Of a stretch of DNA of 64,000 nucleotides, positions 42,650 to 51,670 are shown in pieces. Where the stretch lies: contig CBDCTY010000002.1 in NCBI GenBank assembly GCA_965222445.1, positions 1,550,001 through 1,614,000 on the forward strand, read 5' to 3'. The translations under genes were made by a program, and so were the position numbers. Source of the stretch: GCA-958296115 sp965222445 (GTDB lineage: Bacteria > Chloroflexota > Dehalococcoidia > Lucifugimonadales > CAJWER01). Positions within the stretch are counted from its first letter, which is position 1; every line of letters starts with the position of its first letter. A model generated the notes under the pieces. That model saw only the letters and a list, made by a program, of their open reading frames with translations. It searched no databases and was not told the origin of the DNA.

Positions 42650-43390
42650 CTATACGTCGAGCTCGAATATCTCCTTCGCAGCCCCACCCATCACCATCGC
42701 CTCGTCGGCCTCCGAGAGGGCCAGGGCCTTGAAGGTGGCGGCCTGTATCGCGATGTTTGGCGGCAGGTCCGACCCGAAGAGCACGCGGTTTGCTCCAAGG
42801 GCCTCGACCATGCCCCCGACGTTGTAGAAGGCGCACCAGGACGGCTCCAGGGAGACCTGGGGGTAGGCCAGGCCCATGGCTACGGCCTCGCCACTGAATA
42901 TGCCGTGGCCTGCGTGTGCAAGAACGACCTTCACGTTCGGGAAGTTTTCGAGCTGGGGCTGCAGGGCCGACGGCGCTGCGAACGGGATGCCCGGGCCAGT
43001 GTGGACCATCACCGGGATGCCAAGCTGGGCAGCCGACTCGAAGATCATGGTGCCGTCCGCTCCCGCGGGGTTCACGGCGTGGCCGATCGTGTGGAGCTTC
43101 ACGCCGACGAAGCCTAGCTCCTTGACGCACCGGCTGAGCTCTTTGAAGTACGCCTGCTCGTCCTGGTGGGGGTTGATGCTGGCGATACCGAAGAACCGTC
43201 CGGGATTGGCCTTCGCCATCGCTGCAATGCGGTCGTGCACTTCGGGAGCGCACGGGGCGCCGGGGTATGGCTGGACGAGGCTAATGTCGATGGAGTTCTC
43301 GTCCATGCTCTCGATCAGCCCGTCCTCGGCGCTGTCGAGATCGAATACGCGGCACTGTCCGAGATGGGTATGGGCGTCGATTACCGGCAT
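42650..43390 (-). CDS. Amidohydrolase-family (amidohydrolase 2) protein
   Basis: A 246-residue TIM-barrel hydrolase. It has the metal motif IDAHTHLG at the N-terminus, GVKLHTIGHA near residue 96, MVHTGPGIP near residue 126, VLAHAGHG near residue 155 and the Asp in LFGSDLPP near residue 204. This is the amidohydrolase-2 group, which contains decarboxylases and lactonases. Substrate unknown. Confidence 0.9.
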   Translation of the reverse strand: MPVIDAHTHLGQCRVFDLDSAEDGLIESMDENSIDISLVQPYPGAPCAPEVHDRIAAMAKANPGRFFGIASINPHQDEQAYFKELSRCVKELGFVGVKLHTIGHAVNPAGADGTMIFESAAQLGIPVMVHTGPGIPFAAPSALQPQLENFPNVKVVLAHAGHGIFSGEAVAMGLAYPQVSLEPSWCAFYNVGGMVEALGANRVLFGSDLPPNIAIQAATFKALALSEADEAMVMGGAAKEIFELDV

Positions 43391-43506
43391 GGCAACCTCC
43401 CTGGCAGTCTCAAATACGGGGCGATTCTATCCAAGGGCTCCCGGCAGTGTCAACGCGGACGCGCTGCTACGAAGCTACTACGGTGTCCCATTGAGAGAAC
43501 TGCCGC

Positions 43507-43737
43507 CTATGCCGCGGTTTCCTGTTGCCGTCGAACGCGCGCCAGATCATAGGCTGCTTGGAGCCGCATCCAGTGGCTGGCGTTGCTCCAGCCGATGCGC
43601 TCTAGGGCCAGGGTCATGTGCGGAGATATACCGACGCGCCCGTTCAGCAACCGGGACAAAGAGTTACGCGCCACGCCGAGACGCTGGGCCGTCTCCGTCA
43701 CCGTCCATCCGACGGCTTCAACGCTATCACGCACCAT
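43507..43737 (-). pseudogene. HigA-like antitoxin remnant without toxin
   Basis: A 76-codon frame with an Xre-type HTH (TETAQRLGVARNSLSRLLNG) and the HigA-typical ASHWMRLQAAYDLARVRR tail. Upstream of the only start codon the same frame reads PPHPGVM, the family's normal N-terminal HPG motif, but a TGA directly precedes it. The true N-terminus is therefore lost or starts at an internal ATG. No HigB gene is found upstream, where a cupin gene lies. It may still bind DNA as a solo regulator. Confidence 0.65.
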
Positions 43738-43768
43738 AACCCCGGGATGTGGTGGTCATACATCGCCA

Positions 43769-44128
43769 TTATCCAGCCGGGACGCCCCAGATTATCAACA
43801 GCTTCAACGTCTCGTCCCCGGTGTTGCGGAAGCCGTGATCGGTCCCTTGGGGAGCCAGGACGGAGTCCCCCGGCCGGACCGGCTGCTCGCGTCCGTCCAT
43901 CCACATGACGCCCTCTCCCTCGATGAAGTAGTAGAACTCCTCCAGCGCGTCGTCGCCGTCGTGGATGTGGGAGCCCTCGCTCGCGCCGGGCGGCAGCTCC
44001 CATATCTCGACCTTGATCGGAAGCCGCGTGGCATCGCGGAAGAACCTCCGGCGCGTTATCATCCCGTCCCCCTCGTGTATGGCGGGCGTGTCCACCACAT
44101 CCGCAGTCTCGCTCTGCTTCCATTCCAT
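43769..44128 (-). CDS. Cupin-domain protein
   Basis: A 119-residue single-domain cupin. The metal motif 1 is GSHIHDGDDALEEFYYFIEG (His pair and Glu) and motif 2 is PGDSVLAPQGTDHGFRN. The start MEWKQSE at 44128 with GAGGG upstream is preferred; the longer frame runs into the promoter region of the divergent gene. Confidence 0.87.
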   Translation of the reverse strand: MEWKQSETADVVDTPAIHEGDGMITRRRFFRDATRLPIKVEIWELPPGASEGSHIHDGDDALEEFYYFIEGEGVMWMDGREQPVRPGDSVLAPQGTDHGFRNTGDETLKLLIIWGVPAG

Positions 44129-44266
44129 GCCGAAACCCTCCGAGCCGTCTGGTTTGGGACTCAGTATAGCGCGGCTGGGATGGTGCGGGCTGACAGTATG
44201 CCGATGTGCGGGCGGGGTATAATCCCCCAAGCCTCGAGCCCTCAGCCCATATCAAGGAGCTTACAC

Positions 44267-46030
44267 ATGAATAGAGCAGCGAACCCGGACCACACCGTGC
44301 TGGAGATAGGAAGCCCGATGGCGCCGCCCCACTGGGCGCTGCTGGAGCGCGAGCTGCTCCGGACGGAGGCAAAGGCGTGCGAGGCGTTCTACGAACACTA
44401 CTTCGACGAGCGTGGTTACCTGCTGTGCGTCCCGAGGTGGGGCGGCGACGACGGGGCCGACGACGCGGCTGAGAACCTGCTCAACTGGACGACGCTCCAC
44501 GCGCTGGGGGCTCCTGACGTCGTGCTGGACCTGTTCAAGAAGGGCTGGGAGGGCCACCTGCGCCAGTACACGGAGGCGAAGACGCAGTACGTGCCTTTCG
44601 CCCGCGAGGGCATGTACTTCAAGGAGTTTCCGGTCATGTTCGACTGGATGCACAACGGCGAGGGCTTTTCCGCCTTTTTCCTACAGGGGTTGTCTGATCC
44701 CGAGGACCCCTCGTTCGCACTCCGGACGAGGCGGTACGCCGGCCTGTATATGGGAGAAGACCCCGCGGCGCCGAACTACGACCCCGAACACAGGCTCATT
44801 CGCAGCATGTTCAACGGCAGCCGCGGGCCGCTGATGCGAAAGGCGACGGGGCTGGACTGGGCGGGCGATCCCATCGAGATCGAGGGCCGGTTCGACCCGG
44901 GCCACGGCGAGCGGAACTTCGAGGAGATGCTGGTCCACTTCCAGGACTACAACGACGTGGTGGGCGACCACCCCCTCAACATGGGCACGACCACGCTGGC
45001 CTTCAACGCCTACGCCCTCACGGGAGAGCGGCGGTACCTGGACTGGCTGGTGGGTTACGTGGACGCCTGGGTGGAGCGCACCGAGGCCAACGGCGGAATA
45101 ACGCCGAGCAACGTGGGGCTGGACGGGACGATCGGCGGGGCGTGCGGCGGCAGGTGGTACGGCGGCGTCTACGGGTGGGGCTTCTCAGTGTACAACCCTG
45201 CCACTGGGAAGATCCAACACCGCCCAGCCATGATGGGACGCGCTCCGTGGAGCTTCGGCAACGGTCTGCTGACAACAGGCGACTTCCGGTACGTAGACAC
45301 CTGGCGGGGCGTCATCGATGCGGTCAACGCGAACGCGAAGGTGGAGGACGGTCGTAAGGTGTACCCGCGAATGCACGGTGACGACGGTTGGTACGACTTC
45401 AGGGACGAGCCGTTCGACGACGGTGCGATGGAGGTGTACTACTGGACGCTGGACCCGTCGGACCGGGAGCGGGTGACGGACAGCGGCTGGCTCGATTTCC
45501 TGGAGGGAGGCAACCCGGGCTATCCGGTCGCCGCCCTGGAGGCTACCCTGGAGACGGTGCGCATGAGGATGGAGGGAGTGCGCCAGGACACGGCCTCGCC
45601 CGATACGCGGATGTCGGACGACATGAACGGCCTGACGCCGGCGTTGACGGATTCGCTGACGGAGCTGATGCTGGGCGGACTGCCTCCCGGACGGCAGGGC
45701 CACCCGCTGCACGCCCGGGTCCGCTACTTCGACCCCGAACGCCGCCGCGCGGGCGTGCCCGAAGACGTGGCGGCCCTGGTGACGGGGATGACTACTACCG
45801 AGACGACGCTGACGCTGGTCAACGTGAACCAGGTCGAGGCGCGGACGGTGGTCGTGCAGGGCGGGGGCTACGGCGAGCACCGGATCGACACCGCCTCCAC
45901 GAACGGGCGAACGGTCGACGTGAACAGCCGGTCGTTTGCCGTCCACCTGGAGCCGGGAGCGGGCGCGGAGGTGAGGCTCACCATGAGCCGCTACGCCAAC
46001 CAGCCGACGCTGGCGTTCCCGTGGGTATAG
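44267..46030 (+). CDS. Large unrecognised protein, possibly an alpha/alpha-barrel enzyme
   Basis: A 587-residue protein with a clean ribosome site (AAGGAG seven bases before ATG). The N-terminal 400 residues are rich in Trp and Tyr and in helix pairs such as NLLNWTTLHALGAPDVVLD, HPLNMGTTTLAFNAYALTGE and RYLDWLVGYVDAWVER, which suggest an alpha/alpha toroid like that of glycosidases or lyases. The last 120 residues look like a beta-sandwich. No signal peptide is present. The neighbouring enolase and lactonase genes suit a carbohydrate role. No family name can be given. Confidence 0.6.
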   Translation: MNRAANPDHTVLEIGSPMAPPHWALLERELLRTEAKACEAFYEHYFDERGYLLCVPRWGGDDGADDAAENLLNWTTLHALGAPDVVLDLFKKGWEGHLRQYTEAKTQYVPFAREGMYFKEFPVMFDWMHNGEGFSAFFLQGLSDPEDPSFALRTRRYAGLYMGEDPAAPNYDPEHRLIRSMFNGSRGPLMRKATGLDWAGDPIEIEGRFDPGHGERNFEEMLVHFQDYNDVVGDHPLNMGTTTLAFNAYALTGERRYLDWLVGYVDAWVERTEANGGITPSNVGLDGTIGGACGGRWYGGVYGWGFSVYNPATGKIQHRPAMMGRAPWSFGNGLLTTGDFRYVDTWRGVIDAVNANAKVEDGRKVYPRMHGDDGWYDFRDEPFDDGAMEVYYWTLDPSDRERVTDSGWLDFLEGGNPGYPVAALEATLETVRMRMEGVRQDTASPDTRMSDDMNGLTPALTDSLTELMLGGLPPGRQGHPLHARVRYFDPERRRAGVPEDVAALVTGMTTTETTLTLVNVNQVEARTVVVQGGGYGEHRIDTASTNGRTVDVNSRSFAVHLEPGAGAEVRLTMSRYANQPTLAFPWV

Positions 46031-46049
46031 GCGCCGGGTGTTAGGTTTG

Positions 46050-46559
46050 ATGGCCAGGACGGTCGCAGGGGCCTTCGTCGGCGTCGCGGGCGGGATGGCC
46101 GTCGGCGTGTTCTTGGGCGTGCTGGCAGGGGCAGCCGACCTCGTGATCGGGGGCATCGGCAAGTACCCCGGCGTCGCGATAGCCGGCGGCGTCTACATCG
46201 GGGTGTTGGCCGGCGCCACCACGGGGGCAATCGTGGGCGGGTCCCTCGGCGCATTCATTCCGCAGAGGGTACCCTCACAAGACCGTCGTTCCGGCGGCGG
46301 CCGGAATCCAGAAGCCAATCGGCTTGGGTTGGGTGCACATGGGTTCCCACCACGATACCTCCGCGCTCGTGGAGTAGGCGTTGGCGTGCTTGTTGGCACA
46401 ACTGCCAGCGTGCTGATTGGTCTCGCTCTCGGGTTTATACCATCCTTGGGTGGGGATAAGGTCAGTGTGCTTGCGGGCGTGCTGATCAGCGCGGCCCCCG
46501 GCGCGCTAGTCGGCATCGGAGCGGGTGTGCACGCAGGTCGGACTGGGACCGCGATGTAA
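46050..46559 (+). CDS. Gly-rich membrane protein carrying an in-frame repeat
   Basis: A 169-residue protein with several Gly/Ala/Val-rich membrane helices in two blocks (about residues 5-75 and 112-160). Between them is a polar stretch of about 35 residues encoded by a repeat unit (CGTCGTTCCGGCGGCGGCCG and following), read as RRSGGGRNPEANRLG. ATG at 46050 is used; a GTG at 46038 is possible. Family not recognised. Confidence 0.55.
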   Translation: MARTVAGAFVGVAGGMAVGVFLGVLAGAADLVIGGIGKYPGVAIAGGVYIGVLAGATTGAIVGGSLGAFIPQRVPSQDRRSGGGRNPEANRLGLGAHGFPPRYLRARGVGVGVLVGTTASVLIGLALGFIPSLGGDKVSVLAGVLISAAPGALVGIGAGVHAGRTGTAM

Positions 46560-46596
46560 AGGGATCAGGACGAACTTAATACGGTGGGGAAGAGGA

Positions 46597-46722
46597 ATGG
46601 AAGATGTCAACAACCAGTGGGAGTACGAATACAGGGGCGCCGAAGGTTGGGAACTCGTCAACGCGGCAAAGTCGTTCATTGGTTCTACTTCGGGCGGCGC
46701 AAGATATCAGGGTGGCGGATAG
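46597..46722 (+). CDS. Small DUF4177-like open frame
   Basis: A 41-residue frame starting MEDVNNQWEYEYRGAEGWEL after GGGGAAGAGG. GAEGWELV is the hallmark of DUF4177-type small proteins, but the rest is short and may be a fragment. Confidence 0.35.
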   Translation: MEDVNNQWEYEYRGAEGWELVNAAKSFIGSTSGGARYQGGG

Positions 46723-46783
46723 ATAGCGCGAGGTTCGATGCCGAACCATCTCGCTCGTCCTGGGTGATACGAGGAGCAGTCGC

Positions 46784-48034
46784 GTGAAGATCACCGACAT
46801 CGAGATTATCCCCATCTACCCCAGGCTGGCTGAGCGGTACGACAATCCCGACGGCCAGGCCAGGATGGCCAACATCGACTGCCGGACGGTCTTCAAAGTC
46901 ACGACCGACGTCGGGATAGTCGGCTACGGCGACTACTACTGGGCCGACCCGGTCCCCATGTCCATGGTCGAGCCGCTGATTGGCCGCAGCCCGTTCGACT
47001 TCATGCTCGCCGACCTCAACCTGGGCCTGGGAGCGGCGCTCTACGATGCTATGGGCAAGTACCTTGAGGTGCCGGTCTACAAGCTGCTGGGCCAGAAGGT
47101 GAGGGACGCGGGAGCGGTCGCGGCGTGGACCCGGCCCTGCTCTGCCGAGGTCTTCGCGGGTGAGATACGGCGGGCCGCCGACGAGGGCTACCGGGTCTTC
47201 AAGATGCACACGAGCCCCGAGTTCGACCCGCTGCTTCAGGCGGAGGCGGCAGCCGACGTGGCGCCGGACGGCTTCCGGATACACTTCGACTTCAACGGCT
47301 ACGGGCGGACGCTTGGCGTCCTGAAGCCGCTGGTGGCCGAGATGGAGCGGCGCCACCCGATCGTGGGCTTCATCGAGGACCCGCTGCCACGCACGGACAT
47401 CGATGGCTGGAGGAGGCTGCGGGCCCAGACTACGATTCCCATAGTCCACGGCGGCTTTCCGGCGCTCACCGGCCACTACGAGATGGCGAATGGGGTCGCG
47501 GACATCTACATGCTGTTGGGCCCACTGTCCGACATGATGATGCGCGGAACGGCTGCGGCGGCAGCGAATACGCAGGTGATCATGCAGCTGACGGGCGGCA
47601 CCTTGATGAAGGCGATGACGCTGCACCTGATGGCAGTGCTGCCCACGGCCTCGGCCCACTCGATCAACCTCGACGACCAGTACGAGGAGGACATCACGAC
47701 CGAGCGCATCCCTGTCATCGAGGGCTACTCGCCGGTACCCGAGGGGCCAGGACTCGGCGTCGAGGTCGACGAGGCGATGCTGAGGAAGGTTGCGTCGAAC
47801 ACACCCAGGGAGGATACGATACCCAGGGTCATCGGGATCCTGCGCCTTCCCAACGGGCACACGGTCCATACCCCGCGCTGGGCGCCGGTGCAGCGCATCA
47901 CCGGCACGGAGGAGGGGGCAATTCGGGGGATCGACTTCGAGCGCTGGGTGGACGACGGCAGCGAGGAGTTCGAGGAGGCGTACCAGCGGATGAAGGCGGA
48001 AGCCGAGGCGCGGGGCCAGCGGGTCGTCGATTAG
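46784..48034 (+). CDS. Enolase-superfamily protein, tandem copy 1
   Basis: A 416-residue two-domain protein of the mandelate racemase/muconate-lactonizing type. The N-terminal capping domain runs to about residue 120. The barrel has Lys140 in VFKMHTS (K-x-H instead of K-x-K), Asp169 in HFDFNG and Glu198 in FIEDPL as metal ligands. The third ligand, normally the Glu of a GE motif, is missing: the segment reads IPIVHGG with Gly224. Late HLMAVLPTASAHSINLDD contains His residues. The start is GTG. The substrate is probably a sugar acid if it is active at all. Confidence 0.85.
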   Translation: MKITDIEIIPIYPRLAERYDNPDGQARMANIDCRTVFKVTTDVGIVGYGDYYWADPVPMSMVEPLIGRSPFDFMLADLNLGLGAALYDAMGKYLEVPVYKLLGQKVRDAGAVAAWTRPCSAEVFAGEIRRAADEGYRVFKMHTSPEFDPLLQAEAAADVAPDGFRIHFDFNGYGRTLGVLKPLVAEMERRHPIVGFIEDPLPRTDIDGWRRLRAQTTIPIVHGGFPALTGHYEMANGVADIYMLLGPLSDMMMRGTAAAAANTQVIMQLTGGTLMKAMTLHLMAVLPTASAHSINLDDQYEEDITTERIPVIEGYSPVPEGPGLGVEVDEAMLRKVASNTPREDTIPRVIGILRLPNGHTVHTPRWAPVQRITGTEEGAIRGIDFERWVDDGSEEFEEAYQRMKAEAEARGQRVVD

Positions 48035-48065
48035 CCTCGCTCGTCCAGGCTGGAAGGAGAATCGA

Positions 48066-49319
48066 GTGAAGATCACTGACGTCGAGATCATACCCATACA
48101 CCCGAGGCTGGCGGATCGGTACAACAACCTTGAAGGCCGCGCGCGTATGGGCGACATTGACTGCCGGATGGTGTTCAAGGTGACCACGGACGCCGGGATA
48201 GTCGGCTACGGCGACTACGACTGGCCGGGCCCGCCTCCGCCATCGTCGATGGTCGAGCCGTTGATCGGCCGCAGTCCTTTCGACTTCATGCTCTCCGACA
48301 TCAACCTGGGCCTCGGAACGGCGCTGTACGACGCTATGGGCAAGTACCTGGAAGTGCCGGTCTACAAGCTGCTCGGCCAGAAGGTGAGGGACGCCGGGGC
48401 GGTGGCGGCATGGACTCGGTCCTGCCCGGCCGATGTGTTCGCGGGCGAGATTCGGCGGGCAGTCGACGAGGGCTACCGGGTCTTCAAGATGCACACGAGC
48501 CCCGAGTACGACCCGCTGCGGCAGGCCGAGGCGGCGGCAGACGTTGCGCCGGACGGGTTCAGGCTCCACTACGACTTCAACGGCGCGGGCCGCACCCTAG
48601 GCGTGCTGAAGCCGCTGGTCGCCGAGATGGAGCGGCGCCACCCGATCGTCGGCTTCATCGAAGACCCGCTTCCGCGCACCGACATCGAGGGCTGGCGAAG
48701 GCTCCGGGACCAGACCACGATTCCCATCGTCCACGGCGGCGGGCCCGCACTGGGCGGGCACTACGAGATGGCGAGCGGCATGGCGGACATCTTCATGCTG
48801 GGAGGACCCATCGGCGACGCGGTGCAGCGGGGTATGGCGGCCGCCAGGGCGAACACGCAGGTGATCATGCAGCTGACTGGCGGGACGCTGATGAAGGCGA
48901 TGACGCTGCACCTGATGGCCGTGCTGCCGACGGCCTCTACCCACTCGATCAACCTCGACGACCAGTACGCGGAGGACATCACCACCAAGCGCATACCGGT
49001 GGACGAGGGCTTCTCGCCGGTGCCCGAGGGGCCAGGCCTCGGCTTCGAGGTGGATGAGGCCATGCTGCGGAAGGTCGCGTCTAACGCTCCCATCGAGGAG
49101 ACGAGGCCCAGGGTCATCGGCGTCCTGCGCCTACCCAACGGGACCGTCGTCCACACGCCCCGCCGCGCTGTGCCCCAGCGCATCACCGGCATGGAGGAGG
49201 GTGCGGTCCGGGGCATCGACTTCGGCTGGTGGGAGGACGACGGCAGCCCCGAGTTCGACGAGGCCTACAGCCGAATGAAGGAAGCGGCCGAGGCGCGGGG
49301 CCAGAGCGTAGTCGATTAG
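48066..49319 (+). CDS. Enolase-superfamily protein, tandem copy 2
   Basis: A 417-residue paralogue of the preceding gene, about 80% identical by eye over its length and starting at GTG 31 bases after the first copy's stop. It shares Lys in VFKMHTS, Asp in HYDFNG, Glu in FIEDPL and the altered IPIVHGG segment. Differences cluster around the DYDWPGPPPPSS loop near residue 52 and in the segment after IPIVHGG (GPALGG), both near the expected substrate pocket. This suggests duplication followed by specificity change. Confidence 0.85.
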   Translation: MKITDVEIIPIHPRLADRYNNLEGRARMGDIDCRMVFKVTTDAGIVGYGDYDWPGPPPPSSMVEPLIGRSPFDFMLSDINLGLGTALYDAMGKYLEVPVYKLLGQKVRDAGAVAAWTRSCPADVFAGEIRRAVDEGYRVFKMHTSPEYDPLRQAEAAADVAPDGFRLHYDFNGAGRTLGVLKPLVAEMERRHPIVGFIEDPLPRTDIEGWRRLRDQTTIPIVHGGGPALGGHYEMASGMADIFMLGGPIGDAVQRGMAAARANTQVIMQLTGGTLMKAMTLHLMAVLPTASTHSINLDDQYAEDITTKRIPVDEGFSPVPEGPGLGFEVDEAMLRKVASNAPIEETRPRVIGVLRLPNGTVVHTPRRAVPQRITGMEEGAVRGIDFGWWEDDGSPEFDEAYSRMKEAAEARGQSVVD

Positions 49320-49344
49320 GCGCGGATGGTTGCGTCGGTGGCCG

Positions 49345-50628
49345 TCACGGCCGGACTACGGAGCCGTCGGCCCGGCGTACGGTGTCCCATGCGCCCCCGT
49401 AGGCGCGTTCCCTGAAGGGGTACCTGGCCGCCAGGGCCTCGTCGACGTCGATGCCGAGGCCGGGCCTGCCGTTGTGCCACATGTACCCGTCTCGTACCTC
49501 GGGGCAGCCTGGGAAGACCTCCCTCGTGCGCTCGCGGAAGATGGCGTACTCTTGGATGCCGAAGTTCCATGTGTTGAGGTCTAGCATCAGGTTGGCGGCG
49601 TGTCCGACGGGGGATGTGTCTCCGGGGCCGTGCCAAGCCGTGCGCACGCTGAAGGCCTCGCACAGGGCAGCCAGCTTCCTGGCCGGGGTGAGCCCGCCGA
49701 TCTGCGAAATGTGGACACGGATGAAGTCGATGAGGCGGTCCTTGATCATCGGGATGATCTCGTGGGGGTTGTTGTAAAGCTCGCCCATGGCCAGCGGGGT
49801 GGACGTCTGCTGCCTGACGATGCGGAAGTAGTCGTTGTCCTCAGGCGGGAACAGGTCCTCCAGGAAGAAGAGCTTGAACCGCTCGACGTCCTTGGCGAAG
49901 CCGACGCCCTGGATTGGCGGGATGCGCTCGTGGACGTCGTGCAGAAGCTCGACGTCCCAGCCGACGGTCGACCGCAGGTGCTCGAAGAGCGCCATAGCGG
50001 TGCGGATGTACGGCGTGGGCTCGAATATGCCGGGCGGATGCGCCTCCAGCGCGCCCGGCCCGGCAGGCCTGCGGCGGGTTCGGTCCGTTGCGACGCGCGG
50101 CCCCTGCCTCGTCCCGCTGGAGTCTCCGCCGCGTGCGCCGTAGGACTGGAACCCGGGCGTGGCCATCTGCACCCGCACGTGGTGGTGCCCGGCTTCGGTG
50201 AAGGCACGGACCCGGTCCTCCACCTCACGGAGCTCGCGTCCGTCGGCGTGAACGTAGACGGCTGCCGCGTCCCGCGCCTTCCCGCCCCAAAGGTCGTAGA
50301 CGGGCATTCCGGCCAGCTTGCCCTTGATGTCCCACAGCGCCTGGTCGATGCCGCTGAGGGCGTTGTTCAGCACCGGACCGTTGCGCCAGTACGACGAGAC
50401 GTAGCTGGACTGCCAGATGTCCTCGATGTCGCCGGGGTCCTTGCCGATCACGAAGGGGCGGAGGTAGTCGTTGACGGCGGCCAGCACGGCTGATGGGCGC
50501 TGGGTGAAGGTCGCGCATCCGACGCCGTACAGCTCCGGCTCGGTTGTCTCGACCTTCACGATTACGAGCCTGATGCCGTCGGGCTCGGTCAGGATCACCC
50601 TGACGTCTCTGATGAGCGGGCTGGCCAT
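49345..50628 (-). CDS. D-mannonate dehydratase/RspA-like enolase-superfamily enzyme
   Basis: A 427-residue protein resembling ManD/RspA: NNALSGIDQALWDIKGK near residue 87, the metal Asp and catalytic His in LLHDVHERI, Glu in FFLEDLFPPEDN and Glu in LAMGELYNNP, then HISQIGGLTPARKLAALCE and WHGPGDTSPV. All three metal ligands are present, unlike in the adjacent tandem paralogues. ManD dehydrates D-mannonate or D-gluconate to 2-keto-3-deoxygluconate. It converges on the tandem pair and lies 27 bases from the lactonase-like gene, consistent with sugar-acid breakdown. Confidence 0.87.
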   Translation of the reverse strand: MASPLIRDVRVILTEPDGIRLVIVKVETTEPELYGVGCATFTQRPSAVLAAVNDYLRPFVIGKDPGDIEDIWQSSYVSSYWRNGPVLNNALSGIDQALWDIKGKLAGMPVYDLWGGKARDAAAVYVHADGRELREVEDRVRAFTEAGHHHVRVQMATPGFQSYGARGGDSSGTRQGPRVATDRTRRRPAGPGALEAHPPGIFEPTPYIRTAMALFEHLRSTVGWDVELLHDVHERIPPIQGVGFAKDVERFKLFFLEDLFPPEDNDYFRIVRQQTSTPLAMGELYNNPHEIIPMIKDRLIDFIRVHISQIGGLTPARKLAALCEAFSVRTAWHGPGDTSPVGHAANLMLDLNTWNFGIQEYAIFRERTREVFPGCPEVRDGYMWHNGRPGLGIDVDEALAARYPFRERAYGGAWDTVRRADGSVVRP

Positions 50629-50655
50629 GTCGTTATCCTTTCGCCGGGAGTGCGC

Positions 50656-51669
50656 CTAGCCGCCTGGCGTTACGAGCACCCACATGGGCCCATCTCCCAC
50701 CGTGTAGACACCCAGAGGCGTGAGGGCGCCGGAGGCCTGGTCGATGGCGTAGGAGGCCAGGCAGCCCGTCTCGAGCCCGGCCGCATATAGGTACCGCCCC
50801 GAGGGGTCTATGTGGAAGGCGCGGGGCACGCGCTCCGTAGGCGTATGGCCTATGGCCGTCAGGAGCCCGGTCGAGTCGTCCACGCTGAATGCGGCGATGG
50901 TGTCGTGGCCGCGGTTCGGCGCGTACAGGAACCGGCCCGAGGGCGTCATCCGAATCTGGGCGCAGCTATTCTCGCCCGAATAGCCCTCGGGCAGCGTCGA
51001 GACTGTCTGCAGGGCTCGCAGAAGGCCGGTCGAGCGGTCGAGCTCATAGGCCGTGACGCTGCAACCCTGCTCGTTCGAGGTGTAGAGCACGTCGAGGCTG
51101 GGGTGGAAGCAGAAGTGACGGGGGCCGTCGACCGTCGTGGGCGTGAGGGATGCGGGCGTGTTCGGAGAGAGCCGCCCCGTCTCCTGGTCGAACCGGAACT
51201 GGAATATCGCGTTGGGGCCCTTGTCGGCTATGTGCGGGACGAACGCATAGCTGTTCGATGCGTCGGTCTGGATCGAGTGAGCGCCGGTAGCGGTATCGAC
51301 CCACTGCACGGCAGGGTCCAGGACTGCGCCGTCGGAGCCGATTCGATGTACGGAGACTCCGCCGCCCCCGTAGTATGCGGCTAGGAGGAACCGGCCCCGC
51401 CGATCAGTCGCCATGTAGCACGGGTCTGACCTCAGCGGCGCCTCGCCTATTTCGGAGATCGCCCCCGATTCCTCTACTGAGTAGCTGGAGACCTTGTTGT
51501 CGCCGCGGCGTCCCACGTAGAGGAAGCGCCCGTTCGGATGTCTGGCCACCGGAGCCGGGCGGCCCGGCACGTCGAAGCTCGCCAGGGGTTCCAGGCTCCC
51601 GCTGGCGTCGTCCATAGAAAGAAGCGCGATCCTGTCCTCGTCGGACAGCGTTACGTAGACAAAGCCCAT
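50656..51669 (-). CDS. Lactonase-family seven-bladed propeller protein
   Basis: A 337-residue protein of the PF10282 (6-phosphogluconolactonase-like) group: repeated blades such as HPNGRFLYVGRRGDNKVSSY, PSGRFLYAPNRGHDTIAAF and PSGRYLYAAGLETGCLASY, with HFCFHPSLDVLYTSNE in the middle. It probably hydrolyses a sugar lactone, giving the acid used by the dehydratase next to it, with which it is cotranscribed. Confidence 0.9.
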   Translation of the reverse strand: MGFVYVTLSDEDRIALLSMDDASGSLEPLASFDVPGRPAPVARHPNGRFLYVGRRGDNKVSSYSVEESGAISEIGEAPLRSDPCYMATDRRGRFLLAAYYGGGGVSVHRIGSDGAVLDPAVQWVDTATGAHSIQTDASNSYAFVPHIADKGPNAIFQFRFDQETGRLSPNTPASLTPTTVDGPRHFCFHPSLDVLYTSNEQGCSVTAYELDRSTGLLRALQTVSTLPEGYSGENSCAQIRMTPSGRFLYAPNRGHDTIAAFSVDDSTGLLTAIGHTPTERVPRAFHIDPSGRYLYAAGLETGCLASYAIDQASGALTPLGVYTVGDGPMWVLVTPGG

Positions 51670-51670
51670 C

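Noticed and set aside
43583..44266. Upstream extension of the 44267 gene to 815 residues
   Set aside because: The extension runs opposite the HigA remnant and cupin genes; AAGGAG before the ATG at 44267 marks the true start.
49900..50170. Possible frameshift in the ManD-like gene because residues 150-190 look unlike the family
   Set aside because: Family members vary in length here and conserved motifs on both sides are in the same frame with normal spacing.
49600..50493. Plus-strand frame opposite the ManD-like gene
   Set aside because: It is an antisense shadow; the ManD-like frame has the expected metal ligands.
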